Source of the DNA: Bacteroidota bacterium
Lineage (GTDB): Bacteria; Bacteroidota; Bacteroidia; Chitinophagales; Chitinophagaceae
Assembly (NCBI GenBank): GCA_026391455.1
Contig: JAPLEH010000010.1
Location: 124,001-188,000, forward strand
Length of the DNA: 64,000 bases
Direction of reading: 5' to 3'
The notes beneath the pieces were generated by a model. The model ran no database searches. It was not told the DNA's origin and saw only the letters and a program-made list of their open reading frames with translations. The translations under genes were made by a program, and so were the position numbers. Positions within the stretch are counted from its first letter, which is position 1; each line of letters begins with the position of its first letter. Of the stretch, positions 8,854-17,508 are shown one piece after another.

Positions 8854-8881
8854 AAAGGTATTGCAAACGATTTCGCAACCC

Positions 8882-8901
8882 AATACCCAAAAATGGGTAT
8901 T
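8882..8901. promoter_or_regulatory. Perfect palindrome, operator-like
   Basis: AATACCCA-AAAA-TGGGTATT is an 8-bp perfect inverted repeat just upstream of the minus-strand promoter-like element at about 8853-8882. Its position would suit a regulator binding site. Confidence 0.4.
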
Positions 8902-8943
8902 ATTATTCAGGGTAGATTTAAGTAAAATCACTTATAGCCTTTT

Positions 8944-9030
8944 TTAACAAGCCCTTCCTTTAGGTATCAGTTGACCTCTTATTTTATCCATTGCATTCCT
9001 TTCGGGCCGGATCGCATGGCCAAAGGCCAT
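8944..9030 (-). CDS. Possible 28-residue peptide
   Basis: A minus-strand frame from ATG (9030) to TAA (8944) encodes MAFGHAIRPERNAMDKIRGQ and eight more residues ending in Cys. It starts within the loop-side arm of the inverted repeat 8975-9041. There is no homology evidence. The frame is short enough to arise by chance and is listed because the surrounding spacer is so structured. Confidence 0.2.
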   Translation of the reverse strand: MAFGHAIRPERNAMDKIRGQLIPKGRAC

Positions 9031-9041
9031 AAAATAAGAGG
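8975..9041. repeat. 13-bp inverted repeat enclosing a hairpin
   Basis: CCTCTTATTTTAT (8975-8987) is the exact reverse complement of 9029-9041. Inside lies ATGGCC-AAA-GGCCAT (9016-9030). The right arm touches the terminator hairpin at 9041, so the two structures could compete. Confidence 0.7.
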
Positions 9042-9061
9042 GCGGGACTGCAAGTCCCGCC
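9041..9061 (-). terminator. Hairpin terminating the obgE transcript
   Basis: GGCGGGACT pairs perfectly with AGTCCCGCC around a 3-base loop. On the minus strand it is followed by CTCTTATTTTAT, a modest T-rich tail. It lies 38 bases beyond the stop of the zinc-ribbon gene. Confidence 0.55.
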
Positions 9062-9099
9062 CAGCTAGCTAATTTGATTATGCTGTAGCCGCTCCGGCA

Positions 9100-9315
9100 T
9101 CAAAGTAACTGGTTTATAACCTTCGATTCTACAGAACGGGTTGTGTTGTTTTTCTCATCAGGTATGGTATCGCTTTGCAACAACACATTCGTATCGCAAT
9201 TATCTCCATCGCAACAGGGCAGCGCATTGGTGTTGCATACCGGACACTGGTAATGCCCGTGTACATGTACAAGTGATACGATATGTCCGCAGAAATGACA
9301 ACGTTGTTGCTGCAT
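9100..9315 (-). CDS. Small zinc-ribbon protein downstream of obgE
   Basis: A 71-residue protein from the ATG at 9315. A TTG five codons earlier overlaps the obgE stop. The N-terminal half holds CHFCGH, a His-rich HVHGHYQ segment, CPVC and CC..DNC, enough cysteine and histidine for one or two zinc sites. The C-terminal ~30 residues look disordered. The gene begins 7 bases after obgE, so the two are probably co-transcribed. The knuckle pattern suggests a rubredoxin-like or ribosome/RNA-associated zinc ribbon. Function is unknown. The tidy motif spacing and operon position argue that it is a real gene. Confidence 0.75.
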   Translation of the reverse strand: MQQQRCHFCGHIVSLVHVHGHYQCPVCNTNALPCCDGDNCDTNVLLQSDTIPDEKNNTTRSVESKVINQLL

Positions 9316-9322
9316 GGCTTTA

Positions 9323-10324
9323 TTATTCAACAGGTGTGTTCAATACTTTCCAGAGCAGGTCTTTTAATTCGGTAAGTCCTTTATTGGTAACTGATGAGAT
9401 GAACAGGTGCGGAATATTTTCCGGTAACTGCTTCCTGATCTCTTCTTTCAGTTCTTCATCCAGCATGTCGCTCTTGCTGATGGCAATGATGAATTGTTTA
9501 TGCAATAACTCAGGATTGTACTGTTCCAGTTCATTCACCAGAATATCAAATTCTTTTTTATGATCATCGCTGTCGGCAGGTATCAAAAACAGCAGCACGG
9601 AGTTTCGCTCAATATGGCGCAAAAAGCGATGACCTAATCCCTTTCCTTCTGCTGCCCCTTCGATGATACCGGGCAGATCGGCAATACAAAAACTTTTCCC
9701 GTCACGGTATTCCACCATTCCCAGGTTGGGTGTAAGGGTGGTAAAGGCATAATTAGCGATCTTAGGTTTGGCAGCGGTAATCACCGACAACAAGGTCGAT
9801 TTACCCGCATTGGGAAATCCTACCAACCCCACGTCGGCCAGCACTTTCAATTCGAGTACTTTCCAGCCTTCCTCACCAGATAATCCGGGTTGTGCATGTT
9901 CGGGTGCCTGGTTGGTGGGGGTGGCAAAATGAGAGTTGCCGAGTCCGCCTTTACCTCCCGGCATCCAGATCACTTCCTGCCCGTCTTCCAAAATTTCCAC
10001 TTCCTGTTTGCCGGTTTCTTCATCGCGCGCAATGGTACCCAACGGCACTTCTATGATGATATCTTTTCCATCACGACCATGACAATTATTAGCACCGCCT
10101 TTTTCACCGTCTTCTGCCAGTACGTTTTTAAAATACCGGAGGTGGAGTAAAGTCCACAGGTTGCTGTTGCCTTTTAAGATGATATGTGCACCACGGCCAC
10201 CATCGCCCCCGTCGGGTCCGCCCATGGCCGTGAATTTATTACGCATAAAATGTTTGTTGCCGGCGCCACCATGGCCGCTGCGGCAGAATATGCGAATCTG
10301 ATCTACAAAATTGCTTTTTTCCAA
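9323..10324 (-). CDS. obgE: GTPase ObgE/CgtA
   Basis: 333 residues, normal for the family core. The N-terminal Obg domain (1-158) has the glycine-rich [11 protein letters not shown] and GGKGGLGN stretches. The G domain follows with G1 GFPNAGKS (about 167-174), a G2 threonine in the FTTLTPN switch, G3 DLPG, G4 written ISKSD rather than NKxD, and G5 SSV. Obg is an essential late 50S ribosome assembly GTPase that also links to ppGpp. The start is TTG (10322-10324); no in-frame ATG gives the conserved SNFVD beginning. A zinc-ribbon gene follows. The C-terminal extension found in some Obg proteins is absent. Confidence 0.96.
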   Translation of the reverse strand: MEKSNFVDQIRIFCRSGHGGAGNKHFMRNKFTAMGGPDGGDGGRGAHIILKGNSNLWTLLHLRYFKNVLAEDGEKGGANNCHGRDGKDIIIEVPLGTIARDEETGKQEVEILEDGQEVIWMPGGKGGLGNSHFATPTNQAPEHAQPGLSGEEGWKVLELKVLADVGLVGFPNAGKSTLLSVITAAKPKIANYAFTTLTPNLGMVEYRDGKSFCIADLPGIIEGAAEGKGLGHRFLRHIERNSVLLFLIPADSDDHKKEFDILVNELEQYNPELLHKQFIIAISKSDMLDEELKEEIRKQLPENIPHLFISSVTNKGLTELKDLLWKVLNTPVE

Positions 10325-10442
10325 AATGAGAATTTATACCAGCGGAGCTGAATGAACGGCAAACTTACAGAATAATAGCCAGAGCGGCAGGGATCAATGC
10401 TGCACCGGGACATCCGCAAACTTACCTTCAGCCTTACCATAT

Positions 10443-11429
10443 CTATTGACGCCAGTAGATCTTAAGCCGTGGAATACGGTTTGTATTGGATTCTTTGCTG
10501 GATGAATATTGACGGCTGTTGTAAAAATTTTCAGTTACCAACCGCATCATAAATCCATTATTGCCAAGCGACACCTGATCACGCACCAAATTGGTTACAT
10601 CCACGGCCAGGTCCTGAAAGGAAGAACTGGACTGCGGAACAGTAACCTGATTGGAAGCCGTCACAAATGGTGGGCTGTTCCAGGTGAATTGTGAGGGAGT
10701 GGTCCAGGTACTGGTGATCCGTTGTATATAAAATGCATTGGCCGTACCGAAATGGGCATCCACCAGGTTTCCATTGATAGGTGCCAGATCAGCATACGCA
10801 TAGAGCCTCGCGCTATCGATTGTTGCACCTGTGGGTATACTGCTATAATCAAATTTTACGAGGTTGCGGATCACTAACGGGTTGCCACCACTGGTCCAAA
10901 CTGTAATAGGCCATTGATCCAGCGCGGTAACAAAAGAAGTTGGATAAAAATCACTGATATTCCCTTCAAATGGGTTGTTTACAGGTGCCAGTATCAGCGA
11001 ATCACCACAGGGCCCCCATACGGGTTTCCCTCCGCACCAGGTGAGCACCCTGCCATTGGTGGTGGAGGCGGGTACCATTACCCATTTGGATCCATCCCAA
11101 TATTGCATATCGCCCGCATTCTTTCCTTTATTCACAACAGGATACCATCTGCTGCCATTCCAATAATAAAAACCCGGCACCAGATCATTGGGCGGTATAC
11201 CTGCAGTAGCGGTATTGTAAATCACCAGACTGGTTGCAGGTGAAGAAATGGGTGCGGCAATGGTGGCGGATGTTAATGCCACCCGTGGAATTAGAAGACC
11301 GAGTGTGTTACTGCTCAGATCGAGCATGGAAGAAGCATCTGGCGTATTGGTGCCAATACCCACCTGGGCATTTACCGGCTGTACAAACAATAAATAAAAG
11401 GAGAGTAAAAGTGTGGAGGTAATGCGCAT
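10443..11429 (-). CDS. Secreted protein with DNRLRE domain
   Basis: A 328-residue exported protein; signal peptide to about residue 21 (PVNA|Q). The first mature segment, VGIGTNTPDASSMLDLSS, is the start typical of many Bacteroidota fibre-like surface proteins. A short region with repeated YWNGSRWYPV / YWDGSKWVMV follows. From about residue 145 to the end is a DNRLRE-type beta-sandwich: LVKFDYSSIPTGATIDSARL, W.TP..FTWNSPP, VDVTNLVRDQ and a final LKIYW. DNRLRE domains are adhesive or carbohydrate-binding modules, sometimes linked to isopeptide-like stability. No enzyme domain or T9SS tail is present. The gene stands alone between obgE and the divergent S46 peptidase gene. Confidence 0.8.
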   Translation of the reverse strand: MRITSTLLLSFYLLFVQPVNAQVGIGTNTPDASSMLDLSSNTLGLLIPRVALTSATIAAPISSPATSLVIYNTATAGIPPNDLVPGFYYWNGSRWYPVVNKGKNAGDMQYWDGSKWVMVPASTTNGRVLTWCGGKPVWGPCGDSLILAPVNNPFEGNISDFYPTSFVTALDQWPITVWTSGGNPLVIRNLVKFDYSSIPTGATIDSARLYAYADLAPINGNLVDAHFGTANAFYIQRITSTWTTPSQFTWNSPPFVTASNQVTVPQSSSSFQDLAVDVTNLVRDQVSLGNNGFMMRLVTENFYNSRQYSSSKESNTNRIPRLKIYWRQ

Positions 11430-11733
11430 TTGCTATACTGTTTTGGGCTGCGCAAAAATAATAAATGGCACGTTTAGATGTACCAGTTAAACAACCAGCA
11501 TTCCTGTCCGATCGAGCCCGGGCATATAACTATTACGTATATGCGAAAAAAGGGGATTTGCCCAATTATCGTTTACTAATCCAGGATCAACCGCTGCATG
11601 GCCGAACCCGTCTATATTTTGACTTCCCATTTTACTAATTATCAACAATTTACATCATTTACAGCCCGGTGACCCCGGTTATTGGTGCGGCCTGTTTTTT
11701 TCAGTAGGTTTGCCCCATTAAACTACCTAACAA
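11430..11733 (+). other. Divergent intergenic region
   Basis: A 304-base spacer between the divergently transcribed DNRLRE and S46 peptidase genes. Apart from the promoter at its right end, no gene, repeat or hairpin of note was seen. Confidence 0.6.
11680..11712 (+). promoter_or_regulatory. Promoter of the S46 peptidase gene
   Basis: A perfect -7 box TAGGTTTG at 11705-11712 and an ATTG at 11681-11684, 20 bases apart, end 21 bases before the ATG. It fits the Bacteroidota consensus. Confidence 0.5.
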
Positions 11734-13899
11734 ATGAAAAAATTTTTGCTGACGATTGTCTTGTCCCTTTCTCTGGTAGCAAAATCCATGGCCGACGAAG
11801 GCATGTGGCTGCCCCTCTTGCTCGGACAACAGGTGTATAACGACATGGTGAAAAAAGGTCTCAAACTCACCAAAGAACAATTGTATAATATCAACAAACC
11901 TTCGCTGAAAGATGCCATACTTATTTTTGGTGGTGGCTGTACCGGCGAAATTGTTAGCAGTGAAGGATTGATCTTTACCAACCACCACTGCGGTTACGAT
12001 GCCATTGCCAATGCGAGTACCGTAGAGCACAACTATCTCCAGAATGGTTTTTATGCCCGCAATAAAGGGGAAGAGATCCCTTCCACCCTTACCGTACAAT
12101 TCTTACTCCGCATCGACGATGTGACCAAAGAAGTAATGGATTCGCTGGCTGGCTTATCCGGTGCAGAACGCGTACAAAAACAAGGCGCTGTACTGGCTGC
12201 TATCAACAAGCGGATGAGTGATGCCGCCCAGAGCATTGAGGTACGGGTGAGTTCTTTATTCAAAGGCAATCAGTTTCTCGCTTTCGTATACCAGCGCTAT
12301 TCAGATGTACGCCTGGTAGGTACTCCTCCTGAAAGCGTGGGTAAATTTGGTGGCGATACCGACAACTGGGAATGGCCCCGTCATACCGGCGACTTCTCCG
12401 TATTCCGTGTATATGCCACACCCGATGGTAAACCCGCCAAATACAGTGCAGACAATGTACCCCTGAAACCCAAATGGTACCTGCCCGTATCACTGAAACC
12501 GCTGAAAGATGGCGACTTCTCCATGATATGGGGCTATCCCGGTGGTACCAACCGCTATGAAAGTTCGTATGGTATCCGTCTGGCTACCGATATCAATAAC
12601 CCCACATTGGTAAAACTGCGCGATGTACGTTTGAAATACATGTTTGAAGAAATGAAAAAAGATCCGGCCATCAAACTGCAATTGGCTTCTTCCTATGCCG
12701 GTATCGCTAACTACTGGAAATTCTTCGATGGCGAAACCAAGCAATTGCTGAAATATGATGTATTCGGCCAAAAACAAAAAGCAGAAGCCACATTCAACAA
12801 ATGGGCTGCCGGAAAAGCCGAATACCAGAACATTTTCGCTGACTGGGGTAAAGCCTACGATGCATGGAGACCGTATGCGAAACATCGCCAATATATTAAT
12901 GAAGGTATCCTCGGTTCTCCCCTTATCGCATTTGCCAGTTCATTGCTGCAATTGGAAGCGGCCATGGTAAAAACGGGCAGCACCCAGGCCGATATTAAAA
13001 AAGCTGCTGAGGCTGCCAATAAACAACGTGCGGGTTTTCTGGAAGGAGAAAATAAAATATCTGACCAGAACATAGTTGGCGCTGTTACCCGCATGTTTTA
13101 TGAAGATGTGGATAAGGAACAGCACCCTGTTGGCTTCTACGGTACATTGAAAAATACCTATGGCCCGCTGAATGATGATGCTACCTATAAAAAATATGCA
13201 TCCGATATCTTCAGCAAGACCATGATTTTCGATGATGCCAAATGGAATGCATTCATCGCCAACCCTGATGCCAATACGCTGCAGGGCGATCCGGCCTTTG
13301 CACATGCCAGTGCATTCATGACCAATTATACATCGAAGTACGTTCCTTACTTCCAGCAATTCAATGCTAAAAACATAGAGTTCGGAAGATTGTACCTGAA
13401 GGGCATTATGGAAATGGATCCGGTAAAAGCGAAAATGATGTATCCGGATGCCACTTTCACGATGCGCGTAAGCTATGGCAACGTAAAATCCTATCGCCCT
13501 CGTGATGCCGTTTTCTATGATTATGTAACAACCTCCAAAGGGTTGCTGGAAAAATATAAAGCCGGCGACTATGAATTTGATCTTCCTGCCCGCCAGATCG
13601 AATTATTAAAGAATAAAGATTTTGGTCAGTATATGGACCCCACCCGCAAAGAACTGGTGATCGGGTTCATTACCACCAATGATATCACTGGTGGCAACTC
13701 TGGTTCTCCTGTGATTAATAACAAAGGTGAACTGATCGGACTGGCTTTCGATGGCAACTACGAAGCCCTTAGCCATAAACTGGCTTTTGATAAAGACCTG
13801 AACCGCACCATCTGTGTGGATATCCGTTATGTATTGTGGTGTATTGATAAACTGGGCGGCGGCAGCAATCTTATAAAAGAGCTGAAGCTGATGAAATAA
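11734..13899 (+). CDS. S46 family dipeptidyl-peptidase, DPP7 type
   Basis: 721 residues with a signal peptide (MKKFLL...KSMA|D), the length and layout of DPP7/DPP11. The catalytic serine-protease parts are TNHHCGYDAI (His85), the GGDTDNWEWPRHTGDFS segment carrying the Asp, and GGNSGSPV (Ser656). Known structures show that the residue 18 positions after the serine sets P1 preference: Gly in DPP7 (hydrophobic), Arg in DPP11 (Asp/Glu). Here the sequence is FDGNYEA, with Gly674, so hydrophobic P1 is predicted. The enzyme releases N-terminal dipeptides in the periplasm, feeding amino-acid catabolism. Its own promoter and terminator suggest a single-gene transcript. Confidence 0.93.
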   Translation: MKKFLLTIVLSLSLVAKSMADEGMWLPLLLGQQVYNDMVKKGLKLTKEQLYNINKPSLKDAILIFGGGCTGEIVSSEGLIFTNHHCGYDAIANASTVEHNYLQNGFYARNKGEEIPSTLTVQFLLRIDDVTKEVMDSLAGLSGAERVQKQGAVLAAINKRMSDAAQSIEVRVSSLFKGNQFLAFVYQRYSDVRLVGTPPESVGKFGGDTDNWEWPRHTGDFSVFRVYATPDGKPAKYSADNVPLKPKWYLPVSLKPLKDGDFSMIWGYPGGTNRYESSYGIRLATDINNPTLVKLRDVRLKYMFEEMKKDPAIKLQLASSYAGIANYWKFFDGETKQLLKYDVFGQKQKAEATFNKWAAGKAEYQNIFADWGKAYDAWRPYAKHRQYINEGILGSPLIAFASSLLQLEAAMVKTGSTQADIKKAAEAANKQRAGFLEGENKISDQNIVGAVTRMFYEDVDKEQHPVGFYGTLKNTYGPLNDDATYKKYASDIFSKTMIFDDAKWNAFIANPDANTLQGDPAFAHASAFMTNYTSKYVPYFQQFNAKNIEFGRLYLKGIMEMDPVKAKMMYPDATFTMRVSYGNVKSYRPRDAVFYDYVTTSKGLLEKYKAGDYEFDLPARQIELLKNKDFGQYMDPTRKELVIGFITTNDITGGNSGSPVINNKGELIGLAFDGNYEALSHKLAFDKDLNRTICVDIRYVLWCIDKLGGGSNLIKELKLMK

Positions 13900-13921
13900 T
13901 GCAGTTCGCTCATTATCTTTA

Positions 13922-13950
13922 AGCGCCGGAATAATCCGGCGCTTTTTTTT
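13922..13950 (+). terminator. Rho-independent terminator
   Basis: AGCGCCGGA / TCCGGCGCT, a 9-bp perfect stem with an ATAA loop and eight T residues, 22 bases after the S46 peptidase stop. Confidence 0.93.
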
Positions 13951-14023
13951 ACTCCCTACCGGAGTACAAAAGACAAAGGATGTTTTTTTAAATTAAAAAG
14001 ATAATTTCGCTCAAATAACTACG

Positions 14024-14695
14024 TTGCAATCGCTGAAAAAAATAATCCTTGTTATACCATTGCTGCTGGGCTGCCTGTATGCCTGCGCACAGTATCCCCA
14101 GTTCAGTCTGGCCACAGATCTTACTCTCCAGCGCAGCTTTAAAAAAGAACAAGCGTTCTGGTCGGTTGGTCATAATACCACACTCAATTTTCATCTCAGT
14201 CCCCGCAATGGCATCTATACCTGGTTCTGTTATTTCGCCGATGGAAAATTTACGAATACGGTGAATGCCACGGCCAAACAACTAGCCACCGTGCCGCAGC
14301 AGATCAGTTATGAGAATAAGGCAAGGCTTCGCTTCAAACAATTCTCAGTTGGCTGGAAACATTATTTCAAAGGAACACCTGATGCTGAACAAAAATGGAA
14401 CGCATACGGATTCGCAGGGCTGGGATTGTTGCTTGGCCGGGTGATTAATACACATTCAGTGCTGTTGGATACCAGTCAATATAATGTACCGGTTTTGAGT
14501 GGTAAAGCGAATTATAAACGGCTCACTTTTGATATCGGTGCTGGTGTGGAGTTTCCGCTTGGTGGAGATTTTAATATTTACAGCGAAGGAAAAGTGTTTA
14601 TTCCCACCACCGATTACCCCAGCAAGTATTTGTTTATTAATGACCGGGCGCCCTATACTGGTATGCTGTCGGTGGGATTGCGACTGCTTTTCTGA
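14024..14695 (+). CDS. Outer-membrane beta-barrel protein
   Basis: 223 residues. No ATG precedes the signal peptide; a TTG at 14024 gives MQSLKKIILVIPLLLGCLYA|CAQ and is the chosen start. The mature part is made of alternating-residue strands (LRFKQFSVGWKHYF, WNAYGFAGLGLLLG, LTFDIGAGVEFPLG, IYSEGKVFIP) and ends with LSVGLRLLF, an aromatic C-terminus typical of outer-membrane barrels. This predicts a small 8-strand porin-like or OmpA-barrel-like protein. A Cys within the signal region (YACAQ) could also suggest a lipoprotein, less likely given the AQ cleavage site. Function unknown. Confidence 0.72.
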   Translation: MQSLKKIILVIPLLLGCLYACAQYPQFSLATDLTLQRSFKKEQAFWSVGHNTTLNFHLSPRNGIYTWFCYFADGKFTNTVNATAKQLATVPQQISYENKARLRFKQFSVGWKHYFKGTPDAEQKWNAYGFAGLGLLLGRVINTHSVLLDTSQYNVPVLSGKANYKRLTFDIGAGVEFPLGGDFNIYSEGKVFIPTTDYPSKYLFINDRAPYTGMLSVGLRLLF

Positions 14696-14737
14696 TAGTG
14701 TTTTTTTCTTGCGCACTCTTCTTGAAGATGTCTTTTA

Positions 14738-15130
14738 TGCTTCTGCGTATGAGTTGAACCACATAGATAAATAGGGACATAGATAATACAACATAGTAAC
14801 CTATGTTTTCTATGTCCTATATGGTAAAAAATCCGGAGAATAAATTCCGAAATACTCGTCCTGAAAAGGCTGTTGGTGCTTCGGCGTATGTGTTGAACCA
14901 CATAGGAGATGCATAGGGACATAGCAAATTCAACATAGTAACCTATGTCTTACCCTATCTTTTCTATGCCCTGTGTGGTAAAAAAATTATGGAGAAGAAA
15001 CTCCACTAATCTCGTCTTGGAAAAGCTGTTTATGCTTCTGCGTAGTGAACCACATAGATAAATAGGGACATAGATAATATAACATAGTTACCTATGTTTT
15101 ACCCTTTGTTTTCCATGCCCTATGTGGTTT
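14738..15130. repeat. Three tandem copies of a long palindromic repeat
   Basis: Three imperfect copies of a ~140-150 base unit. Each unit starts with a TGCTTCTGCGTA-like lead, then a long inverted repeat at 14757-14825, 14896-14979 and 15048-15129. Every inverted repeat opens AACCACATAG and closes CTATGTGGT or a near match, with an inner AACATAG-TAAC-CTATGTT. A less conserved spacer containing GGAGAA and CTCGTC links the units. The array fills the 495-base gap between the beta-barrel gene and the convergent DUF6252-like gene, so transcripts from both sides would run into it. Confidence 0.85.
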
Positions 15131-15190
15131 AAATTACGCCTTATGCACAAAGAAATCTATACAAATAAGAACCGCCAATCAATAAACAGC

Positions 15191-15727
15191 TTATTGTAAT
15201 TTGATATCGAACCGGCCTTCGGTTACAGCCAATGGCTCGGGGGTATTGTAGAGATTCAGGGCATTGAACTGGAAGGTACCCGATACCACACCCGCTGAAC
15301 GGTCTACCCGTGAAAAAGTGATCGTGCCCGTTTTGGCCGCTGATGTTACCCATTCGTTCTGCGGGGTAAGATTTCTTTTTACATAATACGCATAACTGGC
15401 AGCAAAACTGGGGTGTACGATATTGGAATTGAGGGAATAGGTACCGGCACCGGTAACGCCCATTACCCGGATCTCAAAACCGGTCTCATTGGGCGAAGAG
15501 GCAAAATTATTGGCCTTGATGATCAGGTCATTTCCGATAAAACGGGCTTCCAGTAAATTACTTGCCGGAATGGGGCCAAATCCCTGGGGGGCCCATAATT
15601 GACCGTTTACTTTGGCTCCGAAGGTATTGGACCCATTTTGTGTAGGATCGGGCAATTCGGTAATATCTTTTTTGCAGGAAGCAAATAATACCAGACAAAG
15701 AATGGCGGAGAGAAATTTGTTTTTCAT
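15191..15727 (-). CDS. DUF6252-like lipoprotein
   Basis: 178 residues from the ATG at 15727. The frame extends 37 codons upstream, but only this start gives a signal peptide (MKNKFLSAILCLVLFASCKK, lipobox FASC, Cys18). The mature protein has the pattern of a widespread Bacteroidota lipoprotein family: FGAKVNGQLWAP near the N-terminus, LIIKANNF, and a final VTEGRFDIKL strand, forming a beta-sandwich. Members are single-copy lipoproteins of unknown role. It is convergent with the beta-barrel gene across the palindromic array and divergent from the epimerase gene. Confidence 0.75.
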   Translation of the reverse strand: MKNKFLSAILCLVLFASCKKDITELPDPTQNGSNTFGAKVNGQLWAPQGFGPIPASNLLEARFIGNDLIIKANNFASSPNETGFEIRVMGVTGAGTYSLNSNIVHPSFAASYAYYVKRNLTPQNEWVTSAAKTGTITFSRVDRSAGVVSGTFQFNALNLYNTPEPLAVTEGRFDIKLQ

Positions 15728-15873
15728 AATGTGGATGATGTACTTGAAACGATTTTTTGGTTCTTTTGGTATAAGTATTTCAAAAACGGGGCCAGATTTC
15801 CCCTTTTCGTGCCGGATAAAGGTATTTTGGGTGCTCATTCCTAAGCAGGCTGTATCTTTAAGTTTTAGGATAT

Positions 15874-16989
15874 ATGAACGAAAAATTAACTATACAACAG
15901 ATTGAGTTGTACAAACTCTCTGTTCCGTTGATCGAGCCCTTTGTCACTTCTCTGGGAGTGGATACCGCCGCGCATAATATCCTGGTGAAGATCGTTACCA
16001 AAGAGGGCATCACCGGGTTTGGCGAATGCAGCCCCTATATGCCCATCAATGGCGAAAGTCAGGATACTTGTTTTATCGTGGGGCAGTATTTTGCAAAATT
16101 ACTCAAAGGGCAAAATCCGCTCGATATCGCGCATTGCACCGGCTTGATGGATAACCTCATTTATGGCAATGCGAGTATTAAAAGCGCATTCGATATTGCC
16201 TTGTATGATATTGCTTCCCGGCATGCCGGTGTGCCGCTGTATCAATTCATCGGGGGAGAGAACAATAAGACCATTATCACCGATTATACCGTCAGTATCG
16301 GAGATCCGGAAAAGATGGCGGCCGATGCAGTAAAGATCAAAGCGCAGGGTTATCCGGCCATCAAAGTAAAGCTGGGAAAGAACGGTGAAACGGATGTAGT
16401 ACGAATGAAAGCCATCCGGGCTGCGGTGGGCGACACCATTCCTTTGCGCATAGATGCCAACCAGGGCTGGGGGGTGGAAGAGGCCATTGAAACATTGAAT
16501 GCACTGGCACCCCTGGATATACAACATTGTGAAGAACCGATCGCACGGTGGAATTATTTGCAGTTGCCCTATGTAAAAAAAGAAAGCCCCATACCCATCA
16601 TGGCCGATGAGTGTTGCGGCGATCATCATGATGCTGCCAGGCTGATCGAACTGAATGCCTGTGATTATTTTAATATCAAACTCGGAAAATCCGGTGGCAT
16701 TTTTAATGCATTGAAAATAGTAAGCCTTGCCGAGGCGGCTGGTATTCACCTGCAGGTGGGTGCCATGCTGGAGTCAAGACTGGCCATGACAGCCTTTGCC
16801 CATTTTGCATTGTGCAGTCCGCATATTGTACATTATGATTTTGATACGGCGCTCATGTTTACCGATGATCCGGTAACCGGCGGCATCCGTTATGAAAAGA
16901 ATGGAGTAGTAACTGTGCCGGAAGTGCCGGGATTGGGAGCGATAATATCAGAAGATCGGTTAAAAAAAATGCAATCTATCATTGTGTAA
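15874..16989 (+). CDS. Dipeptide epimerase (enolase superfamily, L-Ala-D/L-Glu type)
   Basis: 371 residues, full length for the muconate-lactonizing subgroup. The capping domain occupies about 1-125. The barrel has the KxK pair (Lys164, Lys166), metal ligands Asp194 (IDANQGW), Glu220 (HCEEP) and Asp245 (MADEC), and Lys269 (NIKLGKSGG) as the opposite base. The DxD at 322-324 (YDFDTA) binds the dipeptide amino group in characterised dipeptide epimerases. These enzymes epimerise L-Ala-L/D-Glu during peptidoglycan turnover, but many members prefer other dipeptides, so the exact substrate is open. The enzyme is cytoplasmic. The gene stands alone on the plus strand. Confidence 0.88.
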   Translation: MNEKLTIQQIELYKLSVPLIEPFVTSLGVDTAAHNILVKIVTKEGITGFGECSPYMPINGESQDTCFIVGQYFAKLLKGQNPLDIAHCTGLMDNLIYGNASIKSAFDIALYDIASRHAGVPLYQFIGGENNKTIITDYTVSIGDPEKMAADAVKIKAQGYPAIKVKLGKNGETDVVRMKAIRAAVGDTIPLRIDANQGWGVEEAIETLNALAPLDIQHCEEPIARWNYLQLPYVKKESPIPIMADECCGDHHDAARLIELNACDYFNIKLGKSGGIFNALKIVSLAEAAGIHLQVGAMLESRLAMTAFAHFALCSPHIVHYDFDTALMFTDDPVTGGIRYEKNGVVTVPEVPGLGAIISEDRLKKMQSIIV

Positions 16990-17508
16990 TGATTAAACCC
17001 GGCACATTAAAATAAACAGGATGGCATTTAACCACACTCAGTCAAAATAAAGCCGCATTCAAAAATATATACAACGTGCCCCTCACTGCGGCATTGTATT
17101 ATCCACAAAGAAATAGACATAAAGGCGACGGCTGGTTGCTGGATATAACACCATTATAAATGAAACAGGTGTTCTCTTTAAAATGGGCTGAAAATGTCTA
17201 AGTAATTGTGCTAAAATGATATGCCAGAAGGTTGTTTGCTTTGATAAAAAAATCATGCGGCTTTAGAAAGACCACCTCCGTGATCAGGTCATTTGATCGA
17301 AAGAAATTTAAAACGAACCCTATTTCGTTTAAAGACAAGCAACATCCAGTTAAGTCTACAAAATTGATTGCCGTGACCTATTAGTTGTTAATATTCATTT
17401 TATAGCAGCATTTTCTTTCAAAAAACCACCTGACTCTGTCTAAAACTGTTCAAATCGGACAACGCCCCATCCAGTCCATAGTATGTTTGTTTTCTAATCA
17501 AAGTATTT
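16990..17508 (+). other. AT-rich spacer before the toxin-like gene
   Basis: 519 bases with no plausible gene. It contains a weak hairpin (AAACGAA / TTCGTTT, 17311-17330). Base composition shifts toward A+T compared with the epimerase gene and matches the following two genes, consistent with an insertion boundary somewhere here. Confidence 0.5.
17482..17489 (+). promoter_or_regulatory. -7 box before the toxin-like gene
   Basis: TATGTTTG is a perfect TAnnTTTG match 19 bases before the ATG at 17509. No clear TTTG -33 element was seen. Confidence 0.4.

Noticed and set aside
14738-15130. Palindromic repeats considered as a CRISPR or integron array
   Set aside because: There are only three long units with related linkers and no spacer-like diversity, cas gene or integrase.
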